The notes under the pieces: model-generated | What the model was told of the DNA's origin: nothing | Database searches by the model: none | What the model saw: the letters and a program-made list of their open reading frames with translations, nothing else | Part shown: positions 27,828-36,790 of the stretch, piece after piece | How the letters are laid out: the number at the start of each line of letters is the position of its first letter | Numbering within the stretch: position 1 is the stretch's first letter | Position numbers and translations under genes: made by a program | DNA from: an uncultured Oxalicibacterium sp. | GTDB taxonomy: Bacteria; Pseudomonadota; Gammaproteobacteria; Burkholderiales; Burkholderiaceae_D | Direction: 5' to 3' | Length of the DNA stretch: 57,499 bases | NCBI RefSeq assembly: GCF_913776015.1 | Contig: NZ_CAJYMD010000023.1 | Location: 1 to 57,499, forward strand

Positions 27828-29351
27828 ATGACGACCGATTACCTGAAAAAAATTCTGACCGCCCGCGTCTATGACGTGGCCGTCGAATCCCCGCTCGATC
27901 TTGCCCCTACGCTGTCGAAACGCTATGGCAACAACATTTATTTCAAGCGCGAGGATATTCAGAGCGTTTTCAGCTTCAAGTTGCGCGGTGCGTACAACAA
28001 GATGGCGCATCTGCCGCCAGAAAAACTCAAGCGCGGCGTGATCTGCGCCTCGGCCGGCAACCACGCACAAGGCGTGGCACTGGCCGCTACCCGCCTCGGC
28101 TGCCGCGCCATGATCGTGATGCCGACTACCACGCCGCCAGTCAAGATCGATGCCGTCAAGGCGCGTGGCGGCGAAGTCGTGCTGTTCGGCGATTCGTATT
28201 CCGATGCCTACCAGCACGCGCTCGATCTGGAAAAGAAATACAAGCTGACCTTCGTGCATCCATTCGACGATCCGGACGTCATCGCCGGCCAAGGCACGAT
28301 CGCGATGGAAATCCTGCGCCAGCATACCGGCCCGATCCATGCGATCTTCGTGGCGATTGGCGGCGGCGGCCTGATCTCGGGCATCGGCGCCTACGTCAAG
28401 GCCGTACGCCCCGAGATCAAGATCATCGGCGTGCAGACGACAGATTCGGATGCGATGGCGCGCAGCCTCAAGGCGGGTCGTCGCGTCACGCTGCCCGATG
28501 TCGGCCTGTTTTCGGACGGCACGGCAGTCAAGCTGGTGGGCGAGGAAACCTTCCGTCTTGCCAAGAAAGTGGTGGATGACATCATCATCGTCGATACGGA
28601 TGCCGTATGCGCCGCGTTGAAAGACGTGTTTCAGGATACGCGCAGCATTCTGGAACCTGCCGGCGCGCTCGCCATTGCTGGTGCCAAAGCCTATCTCGAA
28701 CGTGCCAAGGCCGAGAAGAAGCCACTCAAGAACGAAACACTGGTGGCGATCGCTTGCGGTGCCAACATGAACTTCGACCGTCTGCGCTTCGTGGCGGAAC
28801 GTGCCGAAGTCGGCGAATCGCGCGAAGCCCTGTTCGCTATCACGATCCCCGAAGAGCGCGGCAGCTTCAAGCGTTTCTGCGAACTGATCGGCCCGCGCAA
28901 CGTGACCGAATTCAACTACCGTATCAGCGGCGCAAAACAGGCGCATGTATTCGTCGGCCTGCAGATCAGCGATCGCGAAGAACCCACGCGCATCGCCAAG
29001 AATTTCGAGCGCCACGGTTTCAAGGCGCTGGACCTGACCCAGGATGAGCTGGCCAAAGGCCACATTCGCCATCTGGTTGGTGGCAAGAGCGAACTGGCAG
29101 AGAACGAACTGCTGTATCGCTTTGAATTCCCCGAACGTCCGGGCGCGCTGATGCGCTTCCTCGACAGCATGGCACCGAACTGGAATATCAGCCTGTTCCA
29201 TTACCGCAATCAAGGTGGCGATGTGGGCCGCATCCTGGTCGGCCTGCAAGTGCCGAAGAAGGAAATGAAGGATTTCCGCGCCTTCCTTTCCAGCCTTGGC
29301 TATCGCAACTGGGACGAGAGCGAGAATCCCGTCTACAAGCTGTTCCTGTAG
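27828..29351 (+). CDS. ilvA: Threonine ammonia-lyase, biosynthetic
   Basis: This 507-residue PLP enzyme deaminates threonine to 2-oxobutanoate, the committed step of isoleucine synthesis. The PLP lysine is in FSFKLRGAYNKM, the phosphate-binding loop is AIGGGGLISG, and the SAGNHAQGVA motif contacts substrate. Two ACT-like regulatory domains occupy about 330-507 (ALFAITIPEERGSFKRFCE and RFEFPERPGALMRFLD), consistent with isoleucine feedback control. The start MTTDYLKKILTARVYDVA is the usual family start. It is followed 9 bp later by queF. Confidence 0.96.
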   Translation: MTTDYLKKILTARVYDVAVESPLDLAPTLSKRYGNNIYFKREDIQSVFSFKLRGAYNKMAHLPPEKLKRGVICASAGNHAQGVALAATRLGCRAMIVMPTTTPPVKIDAVKARGGEVVLFGDSYSDAYQHALDLEKKYKLTFVHPFDDPDVIAGQGTIAMEILRQHTGPIHAIFVAIGGGGLISGIGAYVKAVRPEIKIIGVQTTDSDAMARSLKAGRRVTLPDVGLFSDGTAVKLVGEETFRLAKKVVDDIIIVDTDAVCAALKDVFQDTRSILEPAGALAIAGAKAYLERAKAEKKPLKNETLVAIACGANMNFDRLRFVAERAEVGESREALFAITIPEERGSFKRFCELIGPRNVTEFNYRISGAKQAHVFVGLQISDREEPTRIAKNFERHGFKALDLTQDELAKGHIRHLVGGKSELAENELLYRFEFPERPGALMRFLDSMAPNWNISLFHYRNQGGDVGRILVGLQVPKKEMKDFRAFLSSLGYRNWDESENPVYKLFL

Positions 29352-29360
29352 GAGAACACC

Positions 29361-30206
29361 ATGAGCACGCCTTCCCCCGCTGGCGATTCGCCACTCGGCA
29401 AACCGACGACCTATCAGGCGCAGTACGATCCCTCGCTGCTTTTCCCGATTCCACGCCTGTACAAGCGCGAAGAAATCGGCCTGAGCGAAGGCACGCGCCT
29501 GCCGTTTTTCGGCATGGATATCTGGAATGCCTACGAAGTGTCGTGGCTCAACATGCGCGGCAAGCCGCAAGTAGCGTTGGCGCGAATCATGGTACCGGCC
29601 GATTCGCCCAACATTATTGAATCGAAGTCGTTCAAGCTGTATCTGAATTCGCTCAACCAGACGCGACTCGGCGGCACCGATGCCTTGCTGGAATTGCTCC
29701 GTGAAGATTTATCGAACGGCTTCGGGGCGCAAGTGCAGATTACGCTGACGCTGCCTGAGAATTTCGGTGCCATTCCCGTCGGGGAACTCGATGGCCTGCT
29801 GCTGGACCGGCTGGATATCGAAGTCGATGAATACGCGCCGAACCCCGCGCTGCTGCATGCAGACGAAAACGAAGCACCTGTGGAAGAAACGCTGGTATCG
29901 CATCTTCTGAAATCCAACTGCCTGGTCACCGGCCAACCAGACTGGGCTAGTGTGCAGATTCGCTATGTCGGCCCGCAAATCGCGCAGGAAGGCTTGCTCA
30001 AATACCTGATCGGTTTCCGCGAACACAACGAATTCCACGAGCAATGCGTCGAACGCATCTTCATGGACATCCTGCGCCAGTGCAAACCACACAAGCTGGC
30101 GGTCTACGCGCGCTATACCAGACGCGGCGGGCTGGATATCAATCCGTGGCGCAGCAACTTCAGTACCGGCAAACCACCATCGAACGCACGGAACGCACGG
30201 CAATAA
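29361..30206 (+). CDS. queF: NADPH-dependent 7-cyano-7-deazaguanine reductase QueF
   Basis: This 281-residue enzyme reduces preQ0 to preQ1 in queuosine synthesis. It is the long, two-domain E. coli-type form. The QueF motif [16 protein letters not shown] lies at about residues 87-102, and the catalytic-cysteine region [16 protein letters not shown] at 194-209. [16 protein letters not shown] contains conserved substrate-binding Glu/His. An AGGAG site precedes the ATG, and the gene is probably co-transcribed with ilvA. Confidence 0.96.
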   Translation: MSTPSPAGDSPLGKPTTYQAQYDPSLLFPIPRLYKREEIGLSEGTRLPFFGMDIWNAYEVSWLNMRGKPQVALARIMVPADSPNIIESKSFKLYLNSLNQTRLGGTDALLELLREDLSNGFGAQVQITLTLPENFGAIPVGELDGLLLDRLDIEVDEYAPNPALLHADENEAPVEETLVSHLLKSNCLVTGQPDWASVQIRYVGPQIAQEGLLKYLIGFREHNEFHEQCVERIFMDILRQCKPHKLAVYARYTRRGGLDINPWRSNFSTGKPPSNARNARQ

Positions 30207-30222
30207 GCGCGGTCACACGCTC

Positions 30223-30273
30223 TTGCACAACGGCAAATAACAACCGGATGTAAATTCTGCCTGCGTTGTGCAA
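30223..30273. promoter_or_regulatory. Long-spaced inverted repeat between queF and the pigment operon
   Basis: TTGCACAACG (30223-30232) and its exact complement CGTTGTGCAA (30264-30273) are separated by 31 bp. They lie about 150 bp upstream of the candidate -10 box of the acyl carrier protein gene. This could be a queF terminator stem without a T-run, or a pair of operator half-sites. Confidence 0.35.
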
Positions 30274-30420
30274 TTTATTGGCTAACATAGGCATGTCATT
30301 TGCCGTAGCCTGTGGCACCAGACGACCGGCCCATCAACCCTCAGTAAGGTATTTCGTGCAGATGATGCTGATGCAACAACAATCGCTGCATAAAACCGCC
30401 TTTGCGGACAATGCCTTCTA

Positions 30421-30426
30421 TATAAT
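30421..30426 (+). promoter_or_regulatory. Candidate -10 box of the plus-strand aryl polyene operon
   Basis: TATAAT lies 28 bp upstream of the acyl carrier protein ATG; the expected -35 area (CCTTTG) is a poor match. The implied leader is only about 20 nt, and no clear Shine-Dalgarno sequence precedes the ATG. Confidence 0.5.
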
Positions 30427-30453
30427 CGCCGGCGCAAACCTTTTACTATCACT

Positions 30454-30741
30454 ATGACTACCGCAAACAACAACGCTTCCGCCGATCCAGCATTCATGCA
30501 GGAAGTGGCCAAACTCATCGTTCACGCCCTGAACCTCGATATCGATCCTGCTTCCATTTCGCCCGACGACTCCCTGTACGGCGAAGGTCTTGGCCTCGAT
30601 TCGATCGACATTCTTGAAGTCGCCCTGGTTGTGTCAAAAAATTACGGTATCCAGTTGCGCGCCGATCACGAAGACAACGAGAAGATTTTTGCCTCGCTGC
30701 GTTCGCTGTCGGACTACATCGCCGCCAACAAAACGCAGTAA
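30454..30741 (+). CDS. Acyl carrier protein of the aryl polyene system
   Basis: This 95-residue acidic carrier protein has phosphopantetheine attachment at S50 in LGLDSIDILEVAL; the longer N-terminal helix and YGEGLGLDS are typical of aryl polyene carriers. The growing polyene and the aryl starter would ride on it. It is the first gene of the plus-strand operon and is followed 10 bp later by the ligase. Many aryl polyene loci encode two carrier proteins; only one is seen here, so it may serve both priming and elongation. Confidence 0.9.
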   Translation: MTTANNNASADPAFMQEVAKLIVHALNLDIDPASISPDDSLYGEGLGLDSIDILEVALVVSKNYGIQLRADHEDNEKIFASLRSLSDYIAANKTQ

Positions 30742-30751
30742 CCCGCTGCGC

Positions 30752-32173
30752 ATGCACCAAGCAGAGCGACAGGAAACCGCTGAAGCGGCCTTGCCGGGGC
30801 CGCGTCTTCCACTGCTGCCCGATGCCGGGCCGGATCACGTCATCGCCTGGCGCGATGGGCGCAGTGTCACGACGGTACAGTTTCTGTGCGATGTGCAACG
30901 CCTCGTGCCGCTGCTGCCGGATGCCACGCATATCCTCAACGATTGCCATGACCGCTATCGTTTTCTGGTGTCGCTGTGCGCCATCATGGTTGCGGGCAAG
31001 ATCAATCTGCTGCCATCCACGCGCACGCCGGAAACCATCCGGCAACTGCAAACCTTCGCACCCGATGCGCATTGCCTGACCGATCAGGCGACCTGCGCGA
31101 TCGCGTTGCCGCAGACACCGTTTCCCTCTGCATTGCAATTTACCGAAGTCGCAGCAGATGCCGCTTTCGTCATCCCACAACTGGCTGAACAACAAGTGGT
31201 TGCCTACGTCTTCACTTCCGGCTCGACCGGGTTGCCGGTCGCGCATCGCAAGACCTGGGGTGCACTGGTACGCAACGTGCGCGCGGAAGCGCAACAGCTG
31301 GGCCTGCAAGCAGGCACGTCGTGCACCATCGTCGGCACCGTACCGCCACAGCACATGTACGGCTTCGAATCGACCGTCTTGATGCCGCTGGCGAACGGTT
31401 TTGCACTGGCGAGTTCGCCCTGGTTCTATCCGGCTGACATTTGCAACACCCTGCAACAGGTACCGGGACCGCATGTCCTGGTGACCACGCCGGTGCATCT
31501 GCGCCAGCTGGTCGGCATGCAAGCGGCCTTGCCGCAAGTGCGACTGATCGTTTCGGCCACCGCGCCGCTGGCGCCGCAACTCGCACAACAGTCGGAACAG
31601 GTATTCGGCGCGCCGCTGTCTGAAATCTACGGCAGTACCGAAACCGGCCAGATCGCGACGCGACGACCGACGGTATCGCAAGAGTGGTCATTGTTCCCGG
31701 CGATTCGCATGCAGCGTCACGCAGACGACACCAGCGATCAGCGCATGTGGATCAGCGGCGGCCATGTCGAAATCCCGATGCCAATGAACGATGCGATCGA
31801 ACCGACCGGCGAAGGTCGTTTTCTCATGCATGGTCGCATGGCCGACATGATCAATATCGCCGGCAAGCGCAGTTCACTGGCCTACCTGAATCATCATCTG
31901 AATGCGATTCCCGGCGTCGAAGACGGTGCGTTCTACATGCCACCGGAAAAGACGTCGGGCGAAGTCACACGCTTGCGCGCCTTCGTCGTTGCGCCAAATC
32001 TGGATGTGAAAGACATTGTCGCCATCCTGCGCGACAAGCTCGACCCTGCCTTCATGCCGCGACCGCTGATCAAGGTTGCGGCACTGCCGCGCAACGCGAC
32101 CGGCAAACTGCCGCAGGCGGCACTGGCCGAACTGGCCGAATCGCTTTCCGCCCATCCACCCGAGGCTTCCTGA
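30752..32173 (+). CDS. Aryl-ACP ligase / acyl-CoA synthetase (AMP-binding)
   Basis: This 473-residue ANL-superfamily enzyme should activate a hydroxybenzoate as the acyl-adenylate and load it on the neighbouring carrier protein, the role shown for the 3-hydroxybenzoate:ACP ligase of the xanthomonadin pathway. The P-loop motif is FTSGSTGLPVAHRKTWG (residues 154-170), the adenylate motif EIYGSTETGQIATR, and the C-terminal GRMADMINIAGKR plus catalytic lysine in RNATGKLPQ are intact. The frame is open upstream but overlaps the carrier gene; ATG 30752 is the sensible start. Substrate assignment is inference from the chorismatase in the locus. Confidence 0.88.
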   Translation: MHQAERQETAEAALPGPRLPLLPDAGPDHVIAWRDGRSVTTVQFLCDVQRLVPLLPDATHILNDCHDRYRFLVSLCAIMVAGKINLLPSTRTPETIRQLQTFAPDAHCLTDQATCAIALPQTPFPSALQFTEVAADAAFVIPQLAEQQVVAYVFTSGSTGLPVAHRKTWGALVRNVRAEAQQLGLQAGTSCTIVGTVPPQHMYGFESTVLMPLANGFALASSPWFYPADICNTLQQVPGPHVLVTTPVHLRQLVGMQAALPQVRLIVSATAPLAPQLAQQSEQVFGAPLSEIYGSTETGQIATRRPTVSQEWSLFPAIRMQRHADDTSDQRMWISGGHVEIPMPMNDAIEPTGEGRFLMHGRMADMINIAGKRSSLAYLNHHLNAIPGVEDGAFYMPPEKTSGEVTRLRAFVVAPNLDVKDIVAILRDKLDPAFMPRPLIKVAALPRNATGKLPQAALAELAESLSAHPPEAS

Positions 32174-32463
32174 TGCAAACGCTGGCTCTGCATATTCCCG
32201 CCGATCATCCTTCGTTCGCCGGCCACTTTCCCGGCATGCCGATCACGCCCGGTGTGGTGCTGCTCGATCTGGCGCTAAACGCTATCGCCACCCATCTGCA
32301 ACGCGAGTTGACGACATGCCGGCTCAATAGCGTCAAGTTCCTGCGCCCGGTCATGCCGGATACCGCGCTGGTCATCCATTACGAAACCAATACTGCCGGC
32401 AATATCCAGTTCGACATCAAGGATGCCGAACATGTCGCCGTCTCGGGAGTCTTTCATGCATGA
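32173..32463 (+). CDS. Short hotdog-fold 3-hydroxyacyl-ACP dehydratase (ApeI-like)
   Basis: This 96-residue FabZ/FabA-like hotdog protein carries the active-site region HPSFAGHFPGMPITPGVVLLD (residues 9-29). It would dehydrate 3-hydroxyacyl intermediates to give the conjugated double bonds. The ATG shares one base with the ligase stop (TGATG), so translation is coupled. Small dehydratases of this kind are standard in aryl polyene loci. Confidence 0.83.
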   Translation: MQTLALHIPADHPSFAGHFPGMPITPGVVLLDLALNAIATHLQRELTTCRLNSVKFLRPVMPDTALVIHYETNTAGNIQFDIKDAEHVAVSGVFHA

Positions 32464-33073
32464 AACGCGTTTCCCCCTCCGTCTGAAATCGCTGATGCAG
32501 CGTGTTGCCTGCGCCACGGCACTCGGCTGCGGATTGATGCTTGGCATGCACAACGTCAACGCTGCCGACTGGAACATGGATCAGTTGATGGCCAGTCTGG
32601 CGCAAACCAAACCGGGTAAGGTCAATTTCGTCGAGAAGAAGTACATTTCCACGCTCGACCGCCCGGTCGAATCGTCGGGCGAATTGCTCTACACCCCGCC
32701 CAACAAACTCGAAAAGCGCACGCTCAAGCCCAAGCCTGAACGCATGGTACTGGAACGCAATATGGTCACGCTCGAACGCGGCAAGCACAAGTTCGCCATT
32801 GATCTCGACGAATCGCCAGAACTGTCGGCACTGATCGAAAGCATTCGCGCCACGCTGGCCGGCGATCGTCGTTCGCTCGAACTCAACTACGTGGTGGCGC
32901 TGACCGGCACGCGCGAGCAATGGAAGCTGGCGCTGACGCCAAGCGACTTTCAGGCAAGACAAAAGGTCAAGCGCATCACACTTAGCGGCACCGCTGGTGA
33001 CGTGCGCGAAGTCGAAGTGCAGCAAGCCGATGGCGATCGTTCCGTCATGAGCATCGAAAAGCCGCGTTCATGA
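32456..33073 (+). CDS. LolA-like outer-membrane lipoprotein carrier protein
   Basis: This 205-residue protein has a signal peptide (about residues 1-37, ending NVNAADW) and a LolA/LolB-like beta-sheet domain. Recognisable parts are FVEKKYISTLDRPVESSGELLYTPPNKLEKRT and the C-terminal VKRITLSGTAGDVREVEVQQADGD. In aryl polyene loci this LolA paralog is thought to carry the lipid-like pigment across the periplasm. The ATG at 32456 has a GGAG site and overlaps the dehydratase by 8 bp. Confidence 0.85.
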   Translation: MHETRFPLRLKSLMQRVACATALGCGLMLGMHNVNAADWNMDQLMASLAQTKPGKVNFVEKKYISTLDRPVESSGELLYTPPNKLEKRTLKPKPERMVLERNMVTLERGKHKFAIDLDESPELSALIESIRATLAGDRRSLELNYVVALTGTREQWKLALTPSDFQARQKVKRITLSGTAGDVREVEVQQADGDRSVMSIEKPRS

Positions 33074-35547
33074 CCACACCTGCATCGCACGACGCAGCAC
33101 CGCCACGCGCCTGGAAGGCGATCGGTATCTGGCTGATCCTGCTGCTGATCGGCGTCGGCGTTCTGTTCCGCGCCAACTTTACTGCCGACATGTCGGCCTT
33201 CCTGCCCAAGGACCCAACGCAGGAACAGAAGCTGCTCGTCGAGCAACTGCGCGACGGCATGATCTCGCGCATGATCCTGCTGGGGATTGACGGTGCCGAC
33301 ACGCCGACACACGCTGCCTTGTCGAAGGCGCTTGCAAAGAGAATGCGCAGCAATGACGAGTTCATCTCTGTCAACAATGGCGAACCCGTCAATCAGGAAA
33401 AAGATCGCGCCTACCTGTTCAATAATCGCTACCTGCTCAGCCCGAGCGTAACGCCTGAACGTTTCAGCACGGCAGGCTTACATGACGCGTTCAGCGAAAC
33501 CGTCGATCTGCTAGCCTCGCCCGCCGGCCTGCTGGTCAAGGACATCCTGCCGCAAGACCCGACCGGCGAAATGGCGACGCTGATTACGCAATTCAACAGC
33601 GGCCAGCAACCACGCAAGGTGCAAGGTGTGTGGGTTGCCAAAGATGGCGGACGCGCACTGATCCTCGCGCAGACACGCGCACTCGGTTCGGACACCGACG
33701 GACAGGAAGCTGCCATGCTGCACATCCGCGAAAAGTTCGAGGCAGCCAAGGCCGAAGTTGCACAGACAATGTCGCAAGCAGCCAAAGCCGATCTGCTGAT
33801 GACCGGCCCCGGCGTATTCGGCGTCAATGCACGCAACACCATCAGTCATGAAGCAGGCCTGTTCGCCATCGTCAGTGCCTTGCTGATCATGACGATTCTG
33901 TTCATCGTCTATCGTTCGGGTGTCGCGGTACTGCTCGGTCTTGCGCCCGTATTGAGCGGCGTGCTGGCCGGCACCGTCGCCGTGAGCCTGGGTTTCGGTA
34001 GCGTACATGCGATTACGCTTGGCTTCGGCACCACGCTGATCGGCGAAGCCATCGATTACGCGATCTACCTGTTCATCCAGTCCGGCAGTGCGAAGAATAG
34101 TGCCGACTGGGCGAAAAAATCCTGGCCGACCATTCGTCTTGGCGTGTTGACCTCGATGGCCGGTTTTGGCGCACTGCTGTTCTCGGGCTTTCCCGGTCTG
34201 GCACAACTTGGCATGTTCACGATTGCCGGTCTCGTTTCGGCGGCCTTCGTGACACGTTACGTGTTGCCGTCGCTGTTGCCCCGCAGTTTCGTGGTGCGCG
34301 ATTTGTCGCATATCGGCTTTGCCTTGCAAAAGGCGATTGCCGTGTTGCAGCGCCTGCGTTTCGTCGTATTGGGGTTTGTCATCCTCGCCTGTGCCGTGCT
34401 TTGGATCAATCGTGACAATCTGTGGCAACCCGAACTCGGCGCGCTGAGTCCGGTCAGCCAGCGCGACAAGGACCTCGACGAAAAACTGCGCAAGGATATT
34501 GGTGCACCTGACGTGCGTTATCTCGTCGTCGTCAAAGGCAAGACGCTGGAAGATGCCTTGCAGGCTTCGGAAAAAGTCGCGGTGCGTCTGGATGGTCTGG
34601 TTGAACAAGGCCAGCTCGCTGCCTTCGAAAGCCCCACGCGCTATCTGCCCAGCCAAGCCACGCAAAAGGCAAGACTGGCAAGCCTGCCTGACGCGGCCAC
34701 GCTCGATCAACGCGTGAAACAAGCGGTTACCGGTTTGCCATTCCAGGCTTCGGTGCTGCAACCCTTTGTAACCGCGGTCGATACGCTGGCAGCCACCGCC
34801 AGCAAGCCCGATACCTTGCAGGCACGCCTGCTGTCGCGCAAGGATCTGACAGGCACATCGATGGCGCTGGCGACCGATTCGCTGTTGATCGAGCAACCGG
34901 ACGAGACGACCGCCCTGCTGCCACTGACGGCCAACGCCGATCATGTGATTGATGCCGCACTGATGCGCAGCGAACTTGAAAAGTCCGGCGTGAAGGAAGC
35001 CTACTTCATCGACCTGAAAGTCGAAACCGACAAACTCTACAGCGGCTACATGCGTGAGGCCGTGCTGCTGGCGCTGTGCGGCCTGGCCGCGATGACGGTG
35101 TTGCTCGGCTTCAGCATTCGTTCGCTGGGCGGTCTGGCACGCGTCATGGTGCCGCTGATTACCGCCGTGCTCAGCGTCGCCGCCTTCTTCATGCTGACGG
35201 GCGAACGCATGACGATTCTGCATCTGGTTGGTCTGCTGCTGATCGTCGCCGTCGGCTCAAACTACGCGCTGTTCTTCGCGCAACCACCGACCACCGTCAT
35301 CACCGATGAAGAAACCGGCGAGCCACGCACGGTCACCCAGATCAAGCCGACCACACTGGCATCATTGATCTTCGCCAACCTGACGACGGTGATCGGCTTC
35401 GGCGTACTCGGTTTTTCCAGCGTGCCCATCCTGAGCGCCATCGGCAAGACAGTCGGCATCGGCGTGATTCTGGCGCTCGTCTATTCGGCCGTGTTTTCGC
35501 GCATGCCCAACCACCCTTCTGCCCCCACTGACAAAACCAATCCATGA
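33070..35547 (+). CDS. MMPL/RND-family exporter of the pigment locus
   Basis: This 825-residue inner-membrane exporter shows the duplicated RND layout: an early membrane helix (about 15-34), a large periplasmic domain, a block of helices at about 255-400 (GLFAIVSALLIMTILFIVYRSG), then a second copy ending with helices at about 665-815. Related proteins are annotated as xanthomonadin exporters. It overlaps the LolA-like gene and the methyltransferase gene by 4 bp each, so carrier, exporter and tailoring enzyme are co-translated. A long antisense reading frame over this gene is a shadow. Confidence 0.9.
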   Translation: MTTPASHDAAPPRAWKAIGIWLILLLIGVGVLFRANFTADMSAFLPKDPTQEQKLLVEQLRDGMISRMILLGIDGADTPTHAALSKALAKRMRSNDEFISVNNGEPVNQEKDRAYLFNNRYLLSPSVTPERFSTAGLHDAFSETVDLLASPAGLLVKDILPQDPTGEMATLITQFNSGQQPRKVQGVWVAKDGGRALILAQTRALGSDTDGQEAAMLHIREKFEAAKAEVAQTMSQAAKADLLMTGPGVFGVNARNTISHEAGLFAIVSALLIMTILFIVYRSGVAVLLGLAPVLSGVLAGTVAVSLGFGSVHAITLGFGTTLIGEAIDYAIYLFIQSGSAKNSADWAKKSWPTIRLGVLTSMAGFGALLFSGFPGLAQLGMFTIAGLVSAAFVTRYVLPSLLPRSFVVRDLSHIGFALQKAIAVLQRLRFVVLGFVILACAVLWINRDNLWQPELGALSPVSQRDKDLDEKLRKDIGAPDVRYLVVVKGKTLEDALQASEKVAVRLDGLVEQGQLAAFESPTRYLPSQATQKARLASLPDAATLDQRVKQAVTGLPFQASVLQPFVTAVDTLAATASKPDTLQARLLSRKDLTGTSMALATDSLLIEQPDETTALLPLTANADHVIDAALMRSELEKSGVKEAYFIDLKVETDKLYSGYMREAVLLALCGLAAMTVLLGFSIRSLGGLARVMVPLITAVLSVAAFFMLTGERMTILHLVGLLLIVAVGSNYALFFAQPPTTVITDEETGEPRTVTQIKPTTLASLIFANLTTVIGFGVLGFSSVPILSAIGKTVGIGVILALVYSAVFSRMPNHPSAPTDKTNP

Positions 35548-36281
35548 CGACCAACGCCATTCAGAATCTGCTGAACGCTGCCTGCAACCCTTATCGTCAG
35601 GCTGGCCGCTTCGCCTGGCATTTTGCGCAAGGCAAGCTGGGCCGCGATCCCGTGTTCAAGGGCATGCTGCAGCGCGGCTTGCTTCCAAAGCGCGATGGTG
35701 GCATCCGTGTGCTCGACATCGGCTGCGGGCAAGGCTTGCTGACTTCGTGGCTGCTATCGGCACAGGCACAATATGAAAAAGGCGAGTGGCCTGCCGGCTG
35801 GTTGGCTGCGCCCGCAATTGCCAAGGTACATGGCATCGAACTGATGCCGCGCGATGTGGAACGTGCACGTGCCGCCCTGCATGCAGCAGGCGAACGTGCG
35901 ACCTTCGAAGTCGGCAATATGTGTACTGTGACCTTCCCGGCATCCGATGCCGTGGTGATTCTCGACGTGCTGCATTATGTGGATTTTGCAGCGCAGGATG
36001 ATGTACTGCGCCGCGTGCACGCGTGCTTGCAAGACAATGGCGTACTGCTGTTGCGCGTTGGCGATGCGGCCGGTGGCCTGCCGTTCAAGATCAGCAACTG
36101 GGTCGATAACGTGGTTACCAGCATTCGCGGTCACAAGACCTTGCCAACCTTCTGCCGCACCATTGCCGACTGGCAGCGTGATATTGCCGCCATCGGCTTC
36201 GCGGTCGAAGCCATGCCAATGCATGAAGGCACGCCGTTCGCCAATATCCTGCTGGTGTGCCGCAAGAAAGGCGGCGCATGA
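35544..36281 (+). CDS. Class I SAM-dependent methyltransferase
   Basis: This 245-residue methyltransferase has motif I VLDIGCGQGLLTSWLL (about 54-69), an acidic residue after strand 2 (KVHGIELMPRDVERA) and the motif-IV region DAVVILDVLHYVDF. Its place inside the polyene operon, with 4-bp overlaps on both sides, makes O-methylation of the aryl ring hydroxyl or of a carboxylate a reasonable role; the acceptor is not visible from sequence. Confidence 0.85.
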   Translation: MTTNAIQNLLNAACNPYRQAGRFAWHFAQGKLGRDPVFKGMLQRGLLPKRDGGIRVLDIGCGQGLLTSWLLSAQAQYEKGEWPAGWLAAPAIAKVHGIELMPRDVERARAALHAAGERATFEVGNMCTVTFPASDAVVILDVLHYVDFAAQDDVLRRVHACLQDNGVLLLRVGDAAGGLPFKISNWVDNVVTSIRGHKTLPTFCRTIADWQRDIAAIGFAVEAMPMHEGTPFANILLVCRKKGGA

Positions 36282-36790
36282 ACATGGCATGCATCGACCG
36301 CGCATGGATGATGGCGCACATTCCGCATCAGGGCGACATGTGCCTGCTCGATCATGTGGAAAGCTGGGATGCACAATGCATGACAGCAATCGCCACCAGT
36401 CATCTCGATGTCGATCACCCACTCCGCGCGCACGACAGGCTCGGTGCCGCCAATGGCATCGAATATGCAGCGCAGGCTATGGCCGTGCACACTGCGTTGC
36501 TGGCGACATCACAGATGGGCGACACCGGTCCGACGGAACGTCCGAAGGCAGGTTTTCTCGCCAGTGTGCGCAACACCAATCTGCATGTGGCGCGCCTCGA
36601 CGACCTGAATGAACCAATGCAGGTTGAAGTGACGCTCACGCACAGCGAACCCAATTGCATCCTCTACGCATTCACGCTGCGCGGACAACACACGCAAACA
36701 CGCCTCCTCGATGGCCGCGCCACCGTCATCCTCGACGCCTCGCTGGTCGAACAAAAACATTCGGACAATCTGAAAGGAAACGCATCGTGA
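36278..36790 (+). CDS. 3-hydroxyacyl-ACP dehydratase (ApeP-like, hotdog fold)
   Basis: This 170-residue hotdog protein contains AHIPHQGDMCLLDHV (about 13-27), the substrate-channel region shared with FabA/FabZ-like aryl polyene dehydratases, and GIEYAAQAMAVHTALL in the central helix. It would act with the smaller dehydratase of the same operon. The ATG overlaps the methyltransferase stop by 4 bp (ATGA). Confidence 0.83.
   Translation: MNMACIDRAWMMAHIPHQGDMCLLDHVESWDAQCMTAIATSHLDVDHPLRAHDRLGAANGIEYAAQAMAVHTALLATSQMGDTGPTERPKAGFLASVRNTNLHVARLDDLNEPMQVEVTLTHSEPNCILYAFTLRGQHTQTRLLDGRATVILDASLVEQKHSDNLKGNAS

Noticed and set aside
27765-29570. A 601-codon minus-strand reading frame opposite ilvA
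   Set aside because: It is antisense to a gene with full threonine deaminase motifs; its translation is rich in His/Arg/Gln with no domain and no ribosome site, so it is a shadow of codon bias.
33511-35223. A 570-codon minus-strand reading frame opposite the MMPL exporter
   Set aside because: Composition is low-quality (many His, Gln, Arg) and it lies wholly inside a gene with clear membrane-domain structure; no recognisable protein.
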